A stretch of DNA of 64,000 bases, taken from the NCBI GenBank assembly GCA_945865935.1, contig CAMBFI010000011.1, positions 1 to 64,000 of the forward strand, given 5' to 3'. The notes under the pieces were generated by a model. The model was not told the DNA's origin, ran no database searches, and was given only the letters and a program-made list of their open reading frames with translations. This document shows, in pieces, positions 38,808-48,989 of the stretch; position 1 is the first letter of the stretch; each line of letters opens with the position of its first letter. Both the position numbers and the translations under genes were made by a program. Source of the DNA: Bordetella parapertussis (GTDB lineage: Bacteria > Pseudomonadota > Gammaproteobacteria > Burkholderiales > Burkholderiaceae_B).

Positions 38808-39134
38808 TTATTCAATGACCTTTGGAACCAGAAATAAGCCCTGAGTCGAGCCGGGGGCGTTTGCCATGAGCGCAGCCCGGCGCTCTACCGATGATATTTC
38901 GGTTACTTGGTCCTCACGCAGGCGTAGGGATACCTCTGTGACAGCAGATAAAGGGTGCGCCAAAGGCTCTACGCCAGTCGTATCTACCGCTTGTAAGGTT
39001 TGAATGATGCCTAGAATCTTGTTTAGATCCGTTTTAGCCTGTGCTTGCTGTGCTTCGGTTAGGTGCAGCCTTGCTAGGCGGGCGATACGGACGACTTCTT
39101 GGTCAGTGAGAGCCATGGGCGTGGGTTGATCCAT
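38808..39134 (-). CDS. gatC: Asp-tRNA(Asn)/Glu-tRNA(Gln) amidotransferase subunit C
   Basis: A 108-residue GatC, the small belt protein that holds GatA to GatB. Typical [23 protein letters not shown] opening and VEPLAHPL segment. A second in-frame Met at residue 7 is a possible start. First gene of gatCAB, divergent from mreB. Confidence 0.95.
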   Translation of the reverse strand: MDQPTPMALTDQEVVRIARLARLHLTEAQQAQAKTDLNKILGIIQTLQAVDTTGVEPLAHPLSAVTEVSLRLREDQVTEISSVERRAALMANAPGSTQGLFLVPKVIE

Positions 39135-39259
39135 TTCAGGGGGTTTACCCCTTGGTTTAGTGCTATGTGAGAGGCATATTTTGCCGTTACTTAAAGAATT
39201 ATAAGTTATGATAGGAGGTCAATCGCTGCGCGTTGCGCGCGTCAATATTTTTTGGCTAG

Positions 39260-40309
<1,050 letters not shown>

Positions 40310-40391
40310 TTGCCTTGGACCTTCTGCACTTCAAGTCCAGCAAGTCTGGGCTTGAATATTTTAGGACCGGGTCATTTTGTATTGAGTTTTC

Positions 40392-41309
40392 ATGCAACGA
40401 CACGTCACCCTAAGACTTTTTCGGCAAGGCACTGCCGCCGAAGTTACGCTGACATTCCTCCTGCTCCTAGCGGTGGCGTTGTTGTTCACTGACGCGCTAT
40501 GGAAGTCTTCGAACCCTATTCGTCAGACAATTGCGACGGTCGTTTACCCATTTCAGCGGCTTGTGATGCTTCCTAAAGATGCATTGAATGCGTTTGATGG
40601 CTGGTTGAATGCCGCCTCCTTGATTAAGACAGAGAATGAGGCCCTCCAGCGTCAGCGCATTGAGATGGCACAAGTGACAACCCGCGCCGCATTGCTCACC
40701 GCAGAGAACGAGCAGCTTCGGCGTCTGTTGGGTGTTCTGGAAAAAGCCGCCGATCGTCCTGCAGTGGTTGTGGAAGTGCTTTACGAGCCATCAAGCACCT
40801 TTGTGCGGCGGATTGTGTTTAACAAAGGGAGTCGCGCGGGCATTGCACCGGGGATGCCAGTGATCGATGAAAGCGGGGTGGTTGGTCAGATAACGCGTGT
40901 GACCGCAATGACCTCCGAGGCCGCGATGCTGACCGATGAGGCGGTGTCGATACCGGTGCAGGTATTGCGAAACGGCCTACGTCTAATAGCCTTCGGTTCG
41001 GGTTCACCAGGCAAAGTTGAAGTGCGCTATTTCTCGTCTGATGCAGATATCAAAGATGGCGATACGCTCGTGACAAGCGGAGTGGGAGGGGTTTTTCCGC
41101 CAGGGTTATTCGTTGGTCGAATCGATCGTGTAGAGCGCAGCCCGGCCTCGGGCTTTGCGCGTGCGGAAGCCAAACCACTTTCGCATCCCGAGCGCAACCG
41201 ACATTTTCTGGTATTGCAGGTTTCGCTAGAAGCTGAGCAGGCGTTGCTGACCCCAAGTATTACTCTGCCGGGACCGCAGCCAGTCCGTGCGCCAACAAGC
41301 GGAAAATAA
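40392..41309 (+). CDS. mreC: Rod-shape determining protein MreC
   Basis: A 305-residue protein with one N-terminal membrane helix (LTFLLLLAVALLFTDALW, about 17-34), a periplasmic coiled coil (about 75-115) and the two beta-barrel domains typical of MreC (GIAPGMPVIDESGVVGQITR; VTSGVGGVFPPGLFVGRI). It bridges MreB with PBP2/RodA from the periplasmic side. Separated from mreB by 82 bp. Confidence 0.96.
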   Translation: MQRHVTLRLFRQGTAAEVTLTFLLLLAVALLFTDALWKSSNPIRQTIATVVYPFQRLVMLPKDALNAFDGWLNAASLIKTENEALQRQRIEMAQVTTRAALLTAENEQLRRLLGVLEKAADRPAVVVEVLYEPSSTFVRRIVFNKGSRAGIAPGMPVIDESGVVGQITRVTAMTSEAAMLTDEAVSIPVQVLRNGLRLIAFGSGSPGKVEVRYFSSDADIKDGDTLVTSGVGGVFPPGLFVGRIDRVERSPASGFARAEAKPLSHPERNRHFLVLQVSLEAEQALLTPSITLPGPQPVRAPTSGK

Positions 41310-41322
41310 AAGGGGAGCGTCG

Positions 41323-41874
41323 ATGGCAAAGTATTCACTCGGAATCTCGTTATCGAAAGCGCGAAATTTGCAGCCGCATTCCCTTCAGACGGCGATGGGT
41401 TGGCGTTACATCTGGGCTACAACGATTTGTGTTTGGCTGTTGTCTTTGCTGCCTTGGCGAAACTGGATCGTTACGCCCGACATCCTGCTCGTGGTGATCG
41501 CTTTTTGGTCTTTTCATGAACCGCGTCGCATGGGGATGGTTGCAGCATTCTGTTTCGGATTGACCCTGGATGTGCATGATGCGGGTCCTCTTGGCTTGCA
41601 GGCGCTGTTATATGCATTGGTGGTGTACGGGACGCAATTGCTGCACCGTCGATTGATGCGTTTTGATTTGCTGAGGCAGGCGATGCATTTGATCCCTTTA
41701 TTTGTTGGGGTCAAGTTTGTCACGGTGTTATTGGGTGCCTTTTTAGTGAGCGCGTGGCCAGGGTGGACGTGGTTGCTAGGCGCTTTGCTGACGGTTGCCT
41801 GTTGGCCGTTGGTTGGTTGGTTATTGCTCTTGCCTCAGCATCGGATGGACGATGCTGGCACAGGCATTGGTTAA
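41323..41874 (+). CDS. mreD: Rod-shape determining protein MreD
   Basis: A 183-residue integral membrane protein with about five helices; GFTLDVHD-like CFGLTLDVHDAGPLGLQALLYALVVY is the most conserved stretch. Part of the MreBCD-PBP2-RodA elongation machine. The ATG at 41323, 5 nt after AGGGGAG, is chosen; an earlier in-frame ATG would overlap mreC. Confidence 0.92.
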   Translation: MAKYSLGISLSKARNLQPHSLQTAMGWRYIWATTICVWLLSLLPWRNWIVTPDILLVVIAFWSFHEPRRMGMVAAFCFGLTLDVHDAGPLGLQALLYALVVYGTQLLHRRLMRFDLLRQAMHLIPLFVGVKFVTVLLGAFLVSAWPGWTWLLGALLTVACWPLVGWLLLLPQHRMDDAGTGIG

Positions 41875-41886
41875 AGCCCGCCGCGT

Positions 41887-43785
41887 ATGTTTGATTTTAA
41901 AAAAACGGACCAGCTTCAAAAAAACAAGTTTTTGTTTAGAGCCGTTATGGCCGGACTGTTTGCGGTCGTCTGTTTCGCTGTACTTGTCATGCGCTTTTGG
42001 GTGCTGCAAGTCGAGCGTCATGACAGCCTGTCGGCACGAGCGGACAGCAATCGCATGGCTGTTGTTCCGATCGCGCCACGTCGCGGAGACATTCTGGATC
42101 GCAATGGTGAGGTGCTTGCACGAAACGTGCTGAGCTTTACTCTTGAGGTCGTGCCCGCCAAGGCAGGTAATATTGACCAGCTTTTGAGTAAATTGACCCC
42201 AATTGTTTATGTTGGACCAGCTGATCAGCGGCGCTTTAAACGTAGAGTCGTTGAGAGCGGCCGGTACGCGGGTGTTGTGTTACGAAATAATTTAAATGAG
42301 ACAGAGGCAGCGTGGTTCTCGGCGCACTCGATGCGCTTTCCGGGTGTTGAGCTCAGGGCCCGCTGGGTGCGCGAGTATCCTCAAGGTCAGGCTGCTGCAC
42401 ATGTGGTTGGTTATGTCGGCCGTATATCCGAGTCAGATTTGCTTGGGCTTGAGGAAAGAAATGAGCTTGGCAATTATCGTGGCACCGACATAATTGGCAA
42501 GAAAGGCATCGAAAAAACCTACGAGACACTGCTGCACGGCAAGACGGGTTTAGAAGAGCTGGAAATCACCGCGCGCGGGCGACCTGTCCGTGTGCTGCGC
42601 AAATTAGATCCCATGCCAGGTGCCAATTTGACGCTATCGCTCGATATGGGGCTCCAGCGGATCGCTGAGGAAGCGTTTAAAAATATGCGTGGCGCTCTTG
42701 TTGCGATCGAGCCCGCTACGGGAGAAATTCTTGCGTTCGTCTCACAACCCTCATTTGATCCTAATTTATTTGTGGACGGAATCGATGTCGAAAGTTGGCG
42801 ACGCCTAAACGAATCTCCGGATCATCCTCTGATTAATCGACCCGTTTATGGAACCTATCCGGTTGGTTCGACCTATAAGCCCTTTGTGGCGCTCGCTGCA
42901 CTGGAGCTTAAGAAGCGACGTGCAAATGAGCGAATAGACGATCCGGGGTTTTTCGAGTTCGCAGGCCAACGATTTAGAAATGCAGGGTCAACAGCGTTTG
43001 GTTCAATCGATATGCACCATGCACTGGTCGTGTCATCGGACACTTATTTTTATTCCTTGGGCCCAGAAATCGGTGTTAATGCGTTACACGACTTCATGAA
43101 GCCTTTTGGTTTTGGTCAGTTAACTGGGGTAGATATCGAAGGAGAGCGCCGCGGCGTGTTGCCTTCAACGGAGTGGAAACGTGGGGCCTATAAAACGCGT
43201 GATCAGCAGCGATGGTATGCCGGTGAAACGGTCTCGGTAGCGGTTGGGCAAGGCTACAACGCTTTCACATTAATGCAGCTCGCCCAAGCTACAGCTGTTC
43301 TGGCAAATGATGGTGCGTACATGAAGCCGCAATTGCTGCGTTCGATTCGAGACTCATTGTCGGGTGAGCAAACGGTGATTGAGCCGCAGACAACACACAC
43401 GATTGCGCTCAAGCGAGAGAACTTGGAGGTCATCAGACGCGCCCTGACAGATGTGACGCTTTCTGGGACAGCCAGCCAAGCCTTTGTGGGCGCGCCCTAT
43501 CAGACCGCCGGTAAGACCGGAACGGCGCAAGTCTACAGCCTGCGGGGGGCAAAATATCAGAGCTCAGCAATCGATGAGCGGCTACGAGACCATGCCTTGT
43601 TTATGGCCTATGCGCCAGCCAAACAGCCAAAAATTGCAGTCGCGGTACTCGTTGAGAACGCGGGCTGGGGCGGGAGTGTTGCTGCGCCGATCGCACGCAA
43701 AGTGTTTGACGCCTGGTTGTTACGTGATCAAAAGACAGCACCTGCTGCGGCAAGCAACGTGCCCGCGCCACGAGGGGCACAATGA
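41887..43785 (+). CDS. mrdA: Penicillin-binding protein 2 (elongation transpeptidase)
   Basis: A 632-residue class B PBP: N-terminal membrane helix (about 18-40), a pedestal domain starting near residue 55 (VPIAPRRGDILDRNGEVLARN) and a C-terminal transpeptidase with nucleophile Ser328 in STYK, SSD at 383-385 and KTG at 543-545, all present. It cross-links lateral peptidoglycan with RodA. The stop overlaps mrdB (ATGA). Confidence 0.97.
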   Translation: MFDFKKTDQLQKNKFLFRAVMAGLFAVVCFAVLVMRFWVLQVERHDSLSARADSNRMAVVPIAPRRGDILDRNGEVLARNVLSFTLEVVPAKAGNIDQLLSKLTPIVYVGPADQRRFKRRVVESGRYAGVVLRNNLNETEAAWFSAHSMRFPGVELRARWVREYPQGQAAAHVVGYVGRISESDLLGLEERNELGNYRGTDIIGKKGIEKTYETLLHGKTGLEELEITARGRPVRVLRKLDPMPGANLTLSLDMGLQRIAEEAFKNMRGALVAIEPATGEILAFVSQPSFDPNLFVDGIDVESWRRLNESPDHPLINRPVYGTYPVGSTYKPFVALAALELKKRRANERIDDPGFFEFAGQRFRNAGSTAFGSIDMHHALVVSSDTYFYSLGPEIGVNALHDFMKPFGFGQLTGVDIEGERRGVLPSTEWKRGAYKTRDQQRWYAGETVSVAVGQGYNAFTLMQLAQATAVLANDGAYMKPQLLRSIRDSLSGEQTVIEPQTTHTIALKRENLEVIRRALTDVTLSGTASQAFVGAPYQTAGKTGTAQVYSLRGAKYQSSAIDERLRDHALFMAYAPAKQPKIAVAVLVENAGWGGSVAAPIARKVFDAWLLRDQKTAPAAASNVPAPRGAQ

Positions 43786-44939
43786 AAATATTATTTAGAT
43801 TTTGCGTGCGTGCTGTGACGGCAATTGATTGGCCCTTGATGGTCATATTATTTTTATTGGCGAGTGCGGGGCTTGTGGCCATGCATTCTGCGGTCGGTGG
43901 GACAGACTGGCGCTTCGCTGACCAAGTCCGTAACTTTGCGGTAGCCCTTACCGCAATGTGGGTCGTTGCGATGACGCCACCACACATCATTATCCGACTG
44001 GCAGTGCCGATTTATGTTTTGGGGGTATTGCTCTTGCTCGGCGTGATGTTTTTTGGTGATACGAGTAAAGGCGCGACGCGCTGGCTGAATTTGGGCTTTA
44101 CACGCATACAACCTTCCGAGATCATGAAGATTGCCGCGCCGCTGATTTTGGTGTGGTATTTCCAATCACGCGAAGGCTCCGTGAGAGTACTGGATTTTTT
44201 TATTGCGAGCGTACTACTGGCGATCCCGTTTCTGTTGATCGTCAAGCAGCCAGACCTTGGAACAGCGTTACTGGTTTTTGGCGCTGGTTTTTTTGTCATG
44301 TATTTTGCAGGCTTGTCTTTCAAGTTGCTTGTGCCATTGTTGATTGCCGGAGTAGTTGGCATTGTCAGTGTTATGGCGTACCAAGAAGAATTGTGTCAGC
44401 CGAACACGACTTGGATTGGTTTTCACGACTATCAAAAGCATCGGGTTTGCACGTTGCTTGATCCGACGACTGATCCGCTAGGCAAGGGCTTTCACATCAT
44501 CCAGTCGACGATCGCTGTCGGGTCGGGTGGCATTTACGGCAAAGGTTATATGGCGGGCACCCAAAGCCAACTCGATTTCATTCCCGAGAGGACGACAGAT
44601 TTTATTTTCGCTGTCTTTGCAGAAGAATTTGGCTTGTACGGTGGCGTGACGCTTTTGGTGTTGTATCTGGTCTTGATTGCCCGGGGTTTATCGATAGCTG
44701 TCGGGGCGTCCACGCACGCCAGTCGTTTGCTCGCGGGCGCGCTCACCATGGTGCTGTTTGTCTATGTTTTCGTAAATATTGGTATGGTGATCGGCATCTT
44801 GCCCGTTGTGGGCGTGCCGCTGCCATTTTTGAGTTACGGTGGGACAGCCTTGCTCACGATCGGAATCGCGTGTGGCATTCTTATGAGTATTAGCAAGTAT
44901 CGTTCGCCGCAAGACGATGAGCAACGCAGTTTTATCTGA
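43782..44939 (+). CDS. mrdB: Peptidoglycan glycosyltransferase RodA (MrdB)
   Basis: A 385-residue SEDS-family polymerase with about ten membrane helices. Family landmarks: GATRWLNLGFTRIQPSEIMKIAAPL, KQPDLGTALLV (catalytic Asp region), QSTIAVGSGGIYGKGYMAGTQSQLDFIPERTTDFIFAVFAEEFG, and GVPLPFLSYGGTALL. Works as a pair with PBP2. The last 8 bp overlap the 3' end of mutY. Confidence 0.97.
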   Translation: MKILFRFCVRAVTAIDWPLMVILFLLASAGLVAMHSAVGGTDWRFADQVRNFAVALTAMWVVAMTPPHIIIRLAVPIYVLGVLLLLGVMFFGDTSKGATRWLNLGFTRIQPSEIMKIAAPLILVWYFQSREGSVRVLDFFIASVLLAIPFLLIVKQPDLGTALLVFGAGFFVMYFAGLSFKLLVPLLIAGVVGIVSVMAYQEELCQPNTTWIGFHDYQKHRVCTLLDPTTDPLGKGFHIIQSTIAVGSGGIYGKGYMAGTQSQLDFIPERTTDFIFAVFAEEFGLYGGVTLLVLYLVLIARGLSIAVGASTHASRLLAGALTMVLFVYVFVNIGMVIGILPVVGVPLPFLSYGGTALLTIGIACGILMSISKYRSPQDDEQRSFI

Positions 44940-46017
44940 GCACGTTGTCACTTATTAAGCCAAGCAGCAGCTTGCGAATGGGTGCGGGTAGTCCTTTGCT
45001 GTGCAGTGCACTTATTTTGGTCCAATGAAGTGTGGGCTTGCTCAAGGATTGTTCGGTTGCAGAAGACCTGGGTTCCATCGTCTGTGCGATCACTGGTGCA
45101 ATCGTCAGGCGATAGTGCGTAAAAACATGTAAAAAAGCCGGAAGCCTTTCAATCTTGGTGACTTGGAGGCCGAGTGACGCGCAGAAGTCGGTGCTCGATA
45201 CGTCAGTGCCAAACTCTGGCAGACTCCATAAGCCTCCCCAAATTCCGGTTGCTGGCCGCTGTTCGAGCAGAATGTGACCTGATCGATGCGCAAGCATGAT
45301 GGCGACACTACGTTCAGGTAGGGCCTTGCGAGTCCGCGCGGAAGGTAATTCATCGGTTCGCCCCTCTTTGCGCGCTGTACAGTCGGAATGGATTGGACAA
45401 TCCTGACAGCGCGGTCGATTGCGGGTGCATAACGTCGCGCCCAGATCCATTAAGCCTTGTGTGTAAGTGGCCATCGCATTTGCGTCTTCGTTACAGGCGC
45501 GTGGAGAAGGTAATTGTTCGCGTGCCATGACCCAAAGTTGTTGCTCGACAGCGCGAGTGCTTGGGTCACCTTCGATCCCTCCATGTCGTGCAAAGACGCG
45601 TTTGACATTTCCGTCCAAGATCGCTGCACGCTCACCAAAGCAAAACGCGGCGATTGCAGCCGCTGTGGACGGACCGATGCCTGGCAGCGTCACTAAATCC
45701 TGAGCGGTGCTCGGAAAACTTCCCCCCCAGTCACTGACCACGCGCTGTGCACAGGCATGTAGATTGCGCGCGCGGGCGTAGTACCCAAGCCCGGCCCATC
45801 GAGCCATCACCTCGGATGTTTGAGCCTGCGCAAGTTTCTTTACAGTGGGAAATGCTGTGAGGAAACGCGCGTAGTACTCAATCACAGCTGCAACTTGAGT
45901 TTGTTGCAGCATGATTTCCGATAGCCAGACTCGATAGGGATCGTGCGTCTGCTGCCACGGCAAGCCATGTCGGCCGTGCACACGCTGCCATGCTATGAGT
46001 CGCGGGGCGATGCGCAT
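44932..46017 (-). CDS. mutY: A/G-specific adenine glycosylase
   Basis: A 361-residue DNA repair glycosylase that removes A opposite 8-oxoG. The catalytic Glu region SEIMLQQTQVAAVI, the helix-hairpin-helix TLPGIGPSTAAAIAAF with Asp in AILDGNVKRV, and the 4Fe-4S cysteines C-x6-C-x2-C-x5-C (CTRNRPRCQDCPIHSDC) are intact; a C-terminal NUDIX-like domain that senses 8-oxoG follows. Starts 15 bp from ftsX on the same strand. Confidence 0.96.
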   Translation of the reverse strand: MRIAPRLIAWQRVHGRHGLPWQQTHDPYRVWLSEIMLQQTQVAAVIEYYARFLTAFPTVKKLAQAQTSEVMARWAGLGYYARARNLHACAQRVVSDWGGSFPSTAQDLVTLPGIGPSTAAAIAAFCFGERAAILDGNVKRVFARHGGIEGDPSTRAVEQQLWVMAREQLPSPRACNEDANAMATYTQGLMDLGATLCTRNRPRCQDCPIHSDCTARKEGRTDELPSARTRKALPERSVAIMLAHRSGHILLEQRPATGIWGGLWSLPEFGTDVSSTDFCASLGLQVTKIERLPAFLHVFTHYRLTIAPVIAQTMEPRSSATEQSLSKPTLHWTKISALHSKGLPAPIRKLLLGLISDNVLR

Positions 46018-46032
46018 GTTCGGTCGGCGCTG

Positions 46033-46941
46033 TTAAAAGCGGGTGTTTCGTTCGACAGACCAGCGCGCCGATAGGGCGCCTAAGCAGGCGACTGACACGA
46101 CAGCAATGCAAAGCACTGGGATGGAGGGTAAGGCAAGCGCGAACTCGGCGTCGTAGCTGCGTGCCAGGGAGGCTAGCGCATCGTTGAGCGGCATGAGAGC
46201 GCCACGCGCAATACCGATACTAATCAGTGCAGCGATTGTGCAAGTTAGGGCCCCAAGATATAAAAAAGGTCGGCGAACAAAGCCTTCAGTGGCGCCCACT
46301 AGTCGGGCAACACCAATTTCTTCGCGCTGTGACAGCGCTTGCATACGTACGGTATTGAAAACTGTTGCAAGGACGACCAAGATGACACTGAGTGCCAGTA
46401 GCAGCAGACCAACTTTGCCAAAACGCAGCAAGGCCTCTAGGCGTTGCACCCAAGCGCTGTCGAGCTGAACGAGATCGACATTGGGCCAAGACCGCCAAAC
46501 GCGCGCCAATTCGTCGGCGCGCGCAGCGAGATCCTCGCCGGGGGTGAATGCGACGACGACGGCATCGGGAAGCGGGTTGTTGGGCAGAACCTTGAGTGCC
46601 TGCTCCCAGGCCGGGTTTTCACGCAGATCCTTCAGCGCACGGTCTTTAGGGATGATGCGCACGCCGGACACTTGGTGCGCGTGTTCTGAGCGAATGCGTT
46701 TGGCTAGTTGCTCCGCAGCAGTGTTCGCCGCATCCGGTTTGAGAAAAATAGTCAGTTCAGGCGTGACGGATACCTGCCGGGCGACAGGCTCGATGGACAC
46801 TAGTAGCGATGCGCCCAGCAGAGGCAGTGAGAGCGCGAGTGCGATGACAAGGAGGTTGGTGAGTGAGGAAATTGGCTGGGAGATCAACCGACGCAATGTA
46901 ACCGCTAGAGCATAGCGGTGCTGGCGCAGCAGGCTTTTCAT
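46033..46941 (-). CDS. ftsX: Cell division protein FtsX
   Basis: A 302-residue ABC-type membrane protein with four helices: one near 25-48, a large periplasmic loop (about 50-165) that recruits amidase activators such as EnvC, and three C-terminal helices. QREEIGVARLVGATEGFVRRPFLYLG is the conserved FtsX-domain motif. It overlaps ftsE by 4 bp. Confidence 0.95.
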   Translation of the reverse strand: MKSLLRQHRYALAVTLRRLISQPISSLTNLLVIALALSLPLLGASLLVSIEPVARQVSVTPELTIFLKPDAANTAAEQLAKRIRSEHAHQVSGVRIIPKDRALKDLRENPAWEQALKVLPNNPLPDAVVVAFTPGEDLAARADELARVWRSWPNVDLVQLDSAWVQRLEALLRFGKVGLLLLALSVILVVLATVFNTVRMQALSQREEIGVARLVGATEGFVRRPFLYLGALTCTIAALISIGIARGALMPLNDALASLARSYDAEFALALPSIPVLCIAVVSVACLGALSARWSVERNTRF

Positions 46942-47681
46942 GAACGGTCGCCCCCAAGCGAGGGTTCGTTTCTCTCAGGCATTTGATTTAAAACAACATG
47001 TTTGTGTGTGGGCACTCGCTTCTGGGCTGAATCGGCGAAGCGACCCGGATCAATTTTGAACGCTCGCGTGGCATATTCGGCCATCAGTTCGTCGTCGTGA
47101 GACGCAATGAGCGTGGTGACCCCCACTCGGTTGAAGTCTTTAAAAACAGACATGATTCGACGGGCCGTTTCGCGGTCTAGGCTCGCGGTCGGTTCGTCTG
47201 CGATCAGAATCGCCGGGCGATTGACGATTGCGCGTGCAATGGCCAGTCTTTGCTGCTCCCCACCCGACAGTTCGATCGGCGATGCGCTCTCTTTGGCGGA
47301 TAAGCCAACTTTTTCTAGCGCTGCACGGGCTCGGGCGCGCGAAACGCCAGCCGCCAAACCGGTTACTGCCAGAGGCAGCAATACGTTATCTATCACGCTG
47401 CGGTCATATAACAGACGCGTATCTTGCAAAATGACACCCACGGCGCGTCTCAAATAGGGTCTAGCCCGCGCTGACAAATTCTCCAAGCGCTGGCCGTTAA
47501 CCTGAATGGAGCCCCTGGAAGGGGGTTCCAGGCCACCAATTAATTTGAGAAGCGTAGACTTTCCGGCGCCAGACGGGCCTGCGACGTAGACAAATTCGCC
47601 AGCTGACACCTTAAAGCTAATATCAGCCAGAATGCTGCGACCTTGGCCGTAGGATTTGAAAACGTGTTGGAATTCAATCAT
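46938..47681 (-). CDS. ftsE: Cell division ATP-binding protein FtsE
   Basis: A 247-residue ABC ATPase. Walker A GPSGAGKST (about 35-43), signature LSGGEQQRLAIARAI and Walker B ILIADEPTASLD are present. FtsE binds FtsZ and drives FtsX to open peptidoglycan amidases at the septum. The C-terminal tail beyond the ATPase fold (from about residue 220) is some 25 residues longer than in E. coli FtsE. Confidence 0.96.
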   Translation of the reverse strand: MIEFQHVFKSYGQGRSILADISFKVSAGEFVYVAGPSGAGKSTLLKLIGGLEPPSRGSIQVNGQRLENLSARARPYLRRAVGVILQDTRLLYDRSVIDNVLLPLAVTGLAAGVSRARARAALEKVGLSAKESASPIELSGGEQQRLAIARAIVNRPAILIADEPTASLDRETARRIMSVFKDFNRVGVTTLIASHDDELMAEYATRAFKIDPGRFADSAQKRVPTHKHVVLNQMPERNEPSLGGDRS

Positions 47682-47748
47682 GGTTGAACCGAGTAGAAGC
47701 CGACATCATAACGCCCTGCCATGCACATATAAAGATTATGCGTAGTTG

Positions 47749-47784
47749 GCACCAAATTGGGAGTTTCTTGCACTAATCTGGGAG
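47749..47784 (+). repeat. Two 15-bp direct repeats, 21 bp apart, upstream of aapJ
   Basis: gcaccaaattgggag (47749-47763) and gcactaatctgggag (47770-47784) share 12 of 15 bases and are offset by 21 bp, two helical turns, so both copies face the same side of DNA. They lie about 130-160 bp upstream of the aapJ start and are candidate activator sites. A weaker third partial copy begins at 47847 (gcacaaatt). Confidence 0.45.
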
Positions 47785-47911
47785 ATTGACTGCAAGGGAT
47801 TTCCCCCATACATTGAGTTCACGGGTAAGGCTACCATTGGTGCCTTGCACAAATTACTAACTCGACATTCCCTAGGATTGTCGTCCCCCGTCGTGATCTG
47901 GAGATCGACTT

Positions 47912-48928
47912 ATGAAATTTTTAAAACTTGCACTCGTTGGCGCAGCACTTATCGCTGCCAACTCAGCCGTTCAAGCGGGCCCAACTTTTGACGCTGTCAA
48001 GAAAAAAGGTTTTGTTCAGTGCGGTACGAACACCGGCTTGGCTGGTTTCTCGGCACCGGACAGCAAAGGCGTCTGGTCTGGTCTGGATATTGACTTGTGC
48101 CGTGCGTTCGCCGCCACAATGTTTGGTGACTCGACAAAATTTAAGGTTACGCCACTGACCGCCCAGCAGCGCTTCACAGCACTGCAGTCTGGCGAGATCG
48201 ATGTGCTGGTGCGTAACACCACCCAGACAATGACACGTGACACATCATTGGGTCTGATCGGCGTTGCCGTCAACTTCTACGACAGCCAAGGCATCATGGT
48301 TCGCAAGGATAGCGGTATCAAGAGCGCCAAAGAGCTCAATGGTGCGACGGTTTGTGTACAGCCTGGCACGACGACTGAGCTGAACCTCGCTGACTGGTTC
48401 CGTGCCAACAAGCTGACGTTCAAACCAGTGGTGATTGAGAAGCTGGACGAAGTTGTTCGCGCTTTCGTTTCTGGTCGTTGCGATGCATACACGACAGACA
48501 AGTCAGGCTTGGCTTCTTCGCGTTCGTCACTCGACAAACCTGAAAACTACGTCATCTTGCCTGAAGACTTCTCCAAAGAGCCTCTCGGCCCGTTGGTTCG
48601 TCAAGGCGATGAGCAGTGGCTAAACGTTGTGCGTTGGAGCTTTAACGCAATGGTCGAGGCCGAAGAGTACGGCATCACTCAGAAAAACCTCGATCAAATG
48701 CTCAAGAGCACCAACCCGAACGTTCAGCGTATTCTTGGTGTCACACCAGGAATGGGTAAGAACTTGGGTGTAGACGAGAAGTGGGCCTACAACATCATCA
48801 AGGCTGTTGGTAACTACGGCGAAAGCTTTGAGCGCAACATCGGTGCGAAAACACCCTTGAAGCTCGAGCGTGGACTGAACCAGCAGTGGACGAAAGGCGG
48901 CATCCTGTACGCCTGGCCTATTCGTTAA
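47912..48928 (+). CDS. aapJ: General L-amino acid ABC transporter, substrate-binding protein
   Basis: A 338-residue periplasmic receptor with a Sec signal (about 1-22, ending VQA) and a cluster 3 binding fold: VKKKGFVQCGTNTGLAGFS, GLDIDLCRAFAATMFGD, and TTELNLADWFRANKLTF. It matches the AapJ / YhdW type, larger than most polar amino-acid receptors. First gene of aapJQMP. Confidence 0.95.
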   Translation: MKFLKLALVGAALIAANSAVQAGPTFDAVKKKGFVQCGTNTGLAGFSAPDSKGVWSGLDIDLCRAFAATMFGDSTKFKVTPLTAQQRFTALQSGEIDVLVRNTTQTMTRDTSLGLIGVAVNFYDSQGIMVRKDSGIKSAKELNGATVCVQPGTTTELNLADWFRANKLTFKPVVIEKLDEVVRAFVSGRCDAYTTDKSGLASSRSSLDKPENYVILPEDFSKEPLGPLVRQGDEQWLNVVRWSFNAMVEAEEYGITQKNLDQMLKSTNPNVQRILGVTPGMGKNLGVDEKWAYNIIKAVGNYGESFERNIGAKTPLKLERGLNQQWTKGGILYAWPIR

Positions 48929-48989
48929 TTACTGTTGACTCCAAGGGGCGATCGCGCGGGCAACTGCTCGTGCATCGCCCCAACTCATC

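Noticed and set aside
47746-47991. 81-codon frame upstream of and overlapping aapJ; also a TGGCAC...TTGG string resembling a sigma-54 promoter
   Set aside because: The frame has no domain character and overlaps the signal peptide of aapJ. The sigma-54 spacing is one base short and the GC of the -12 element is lacking.
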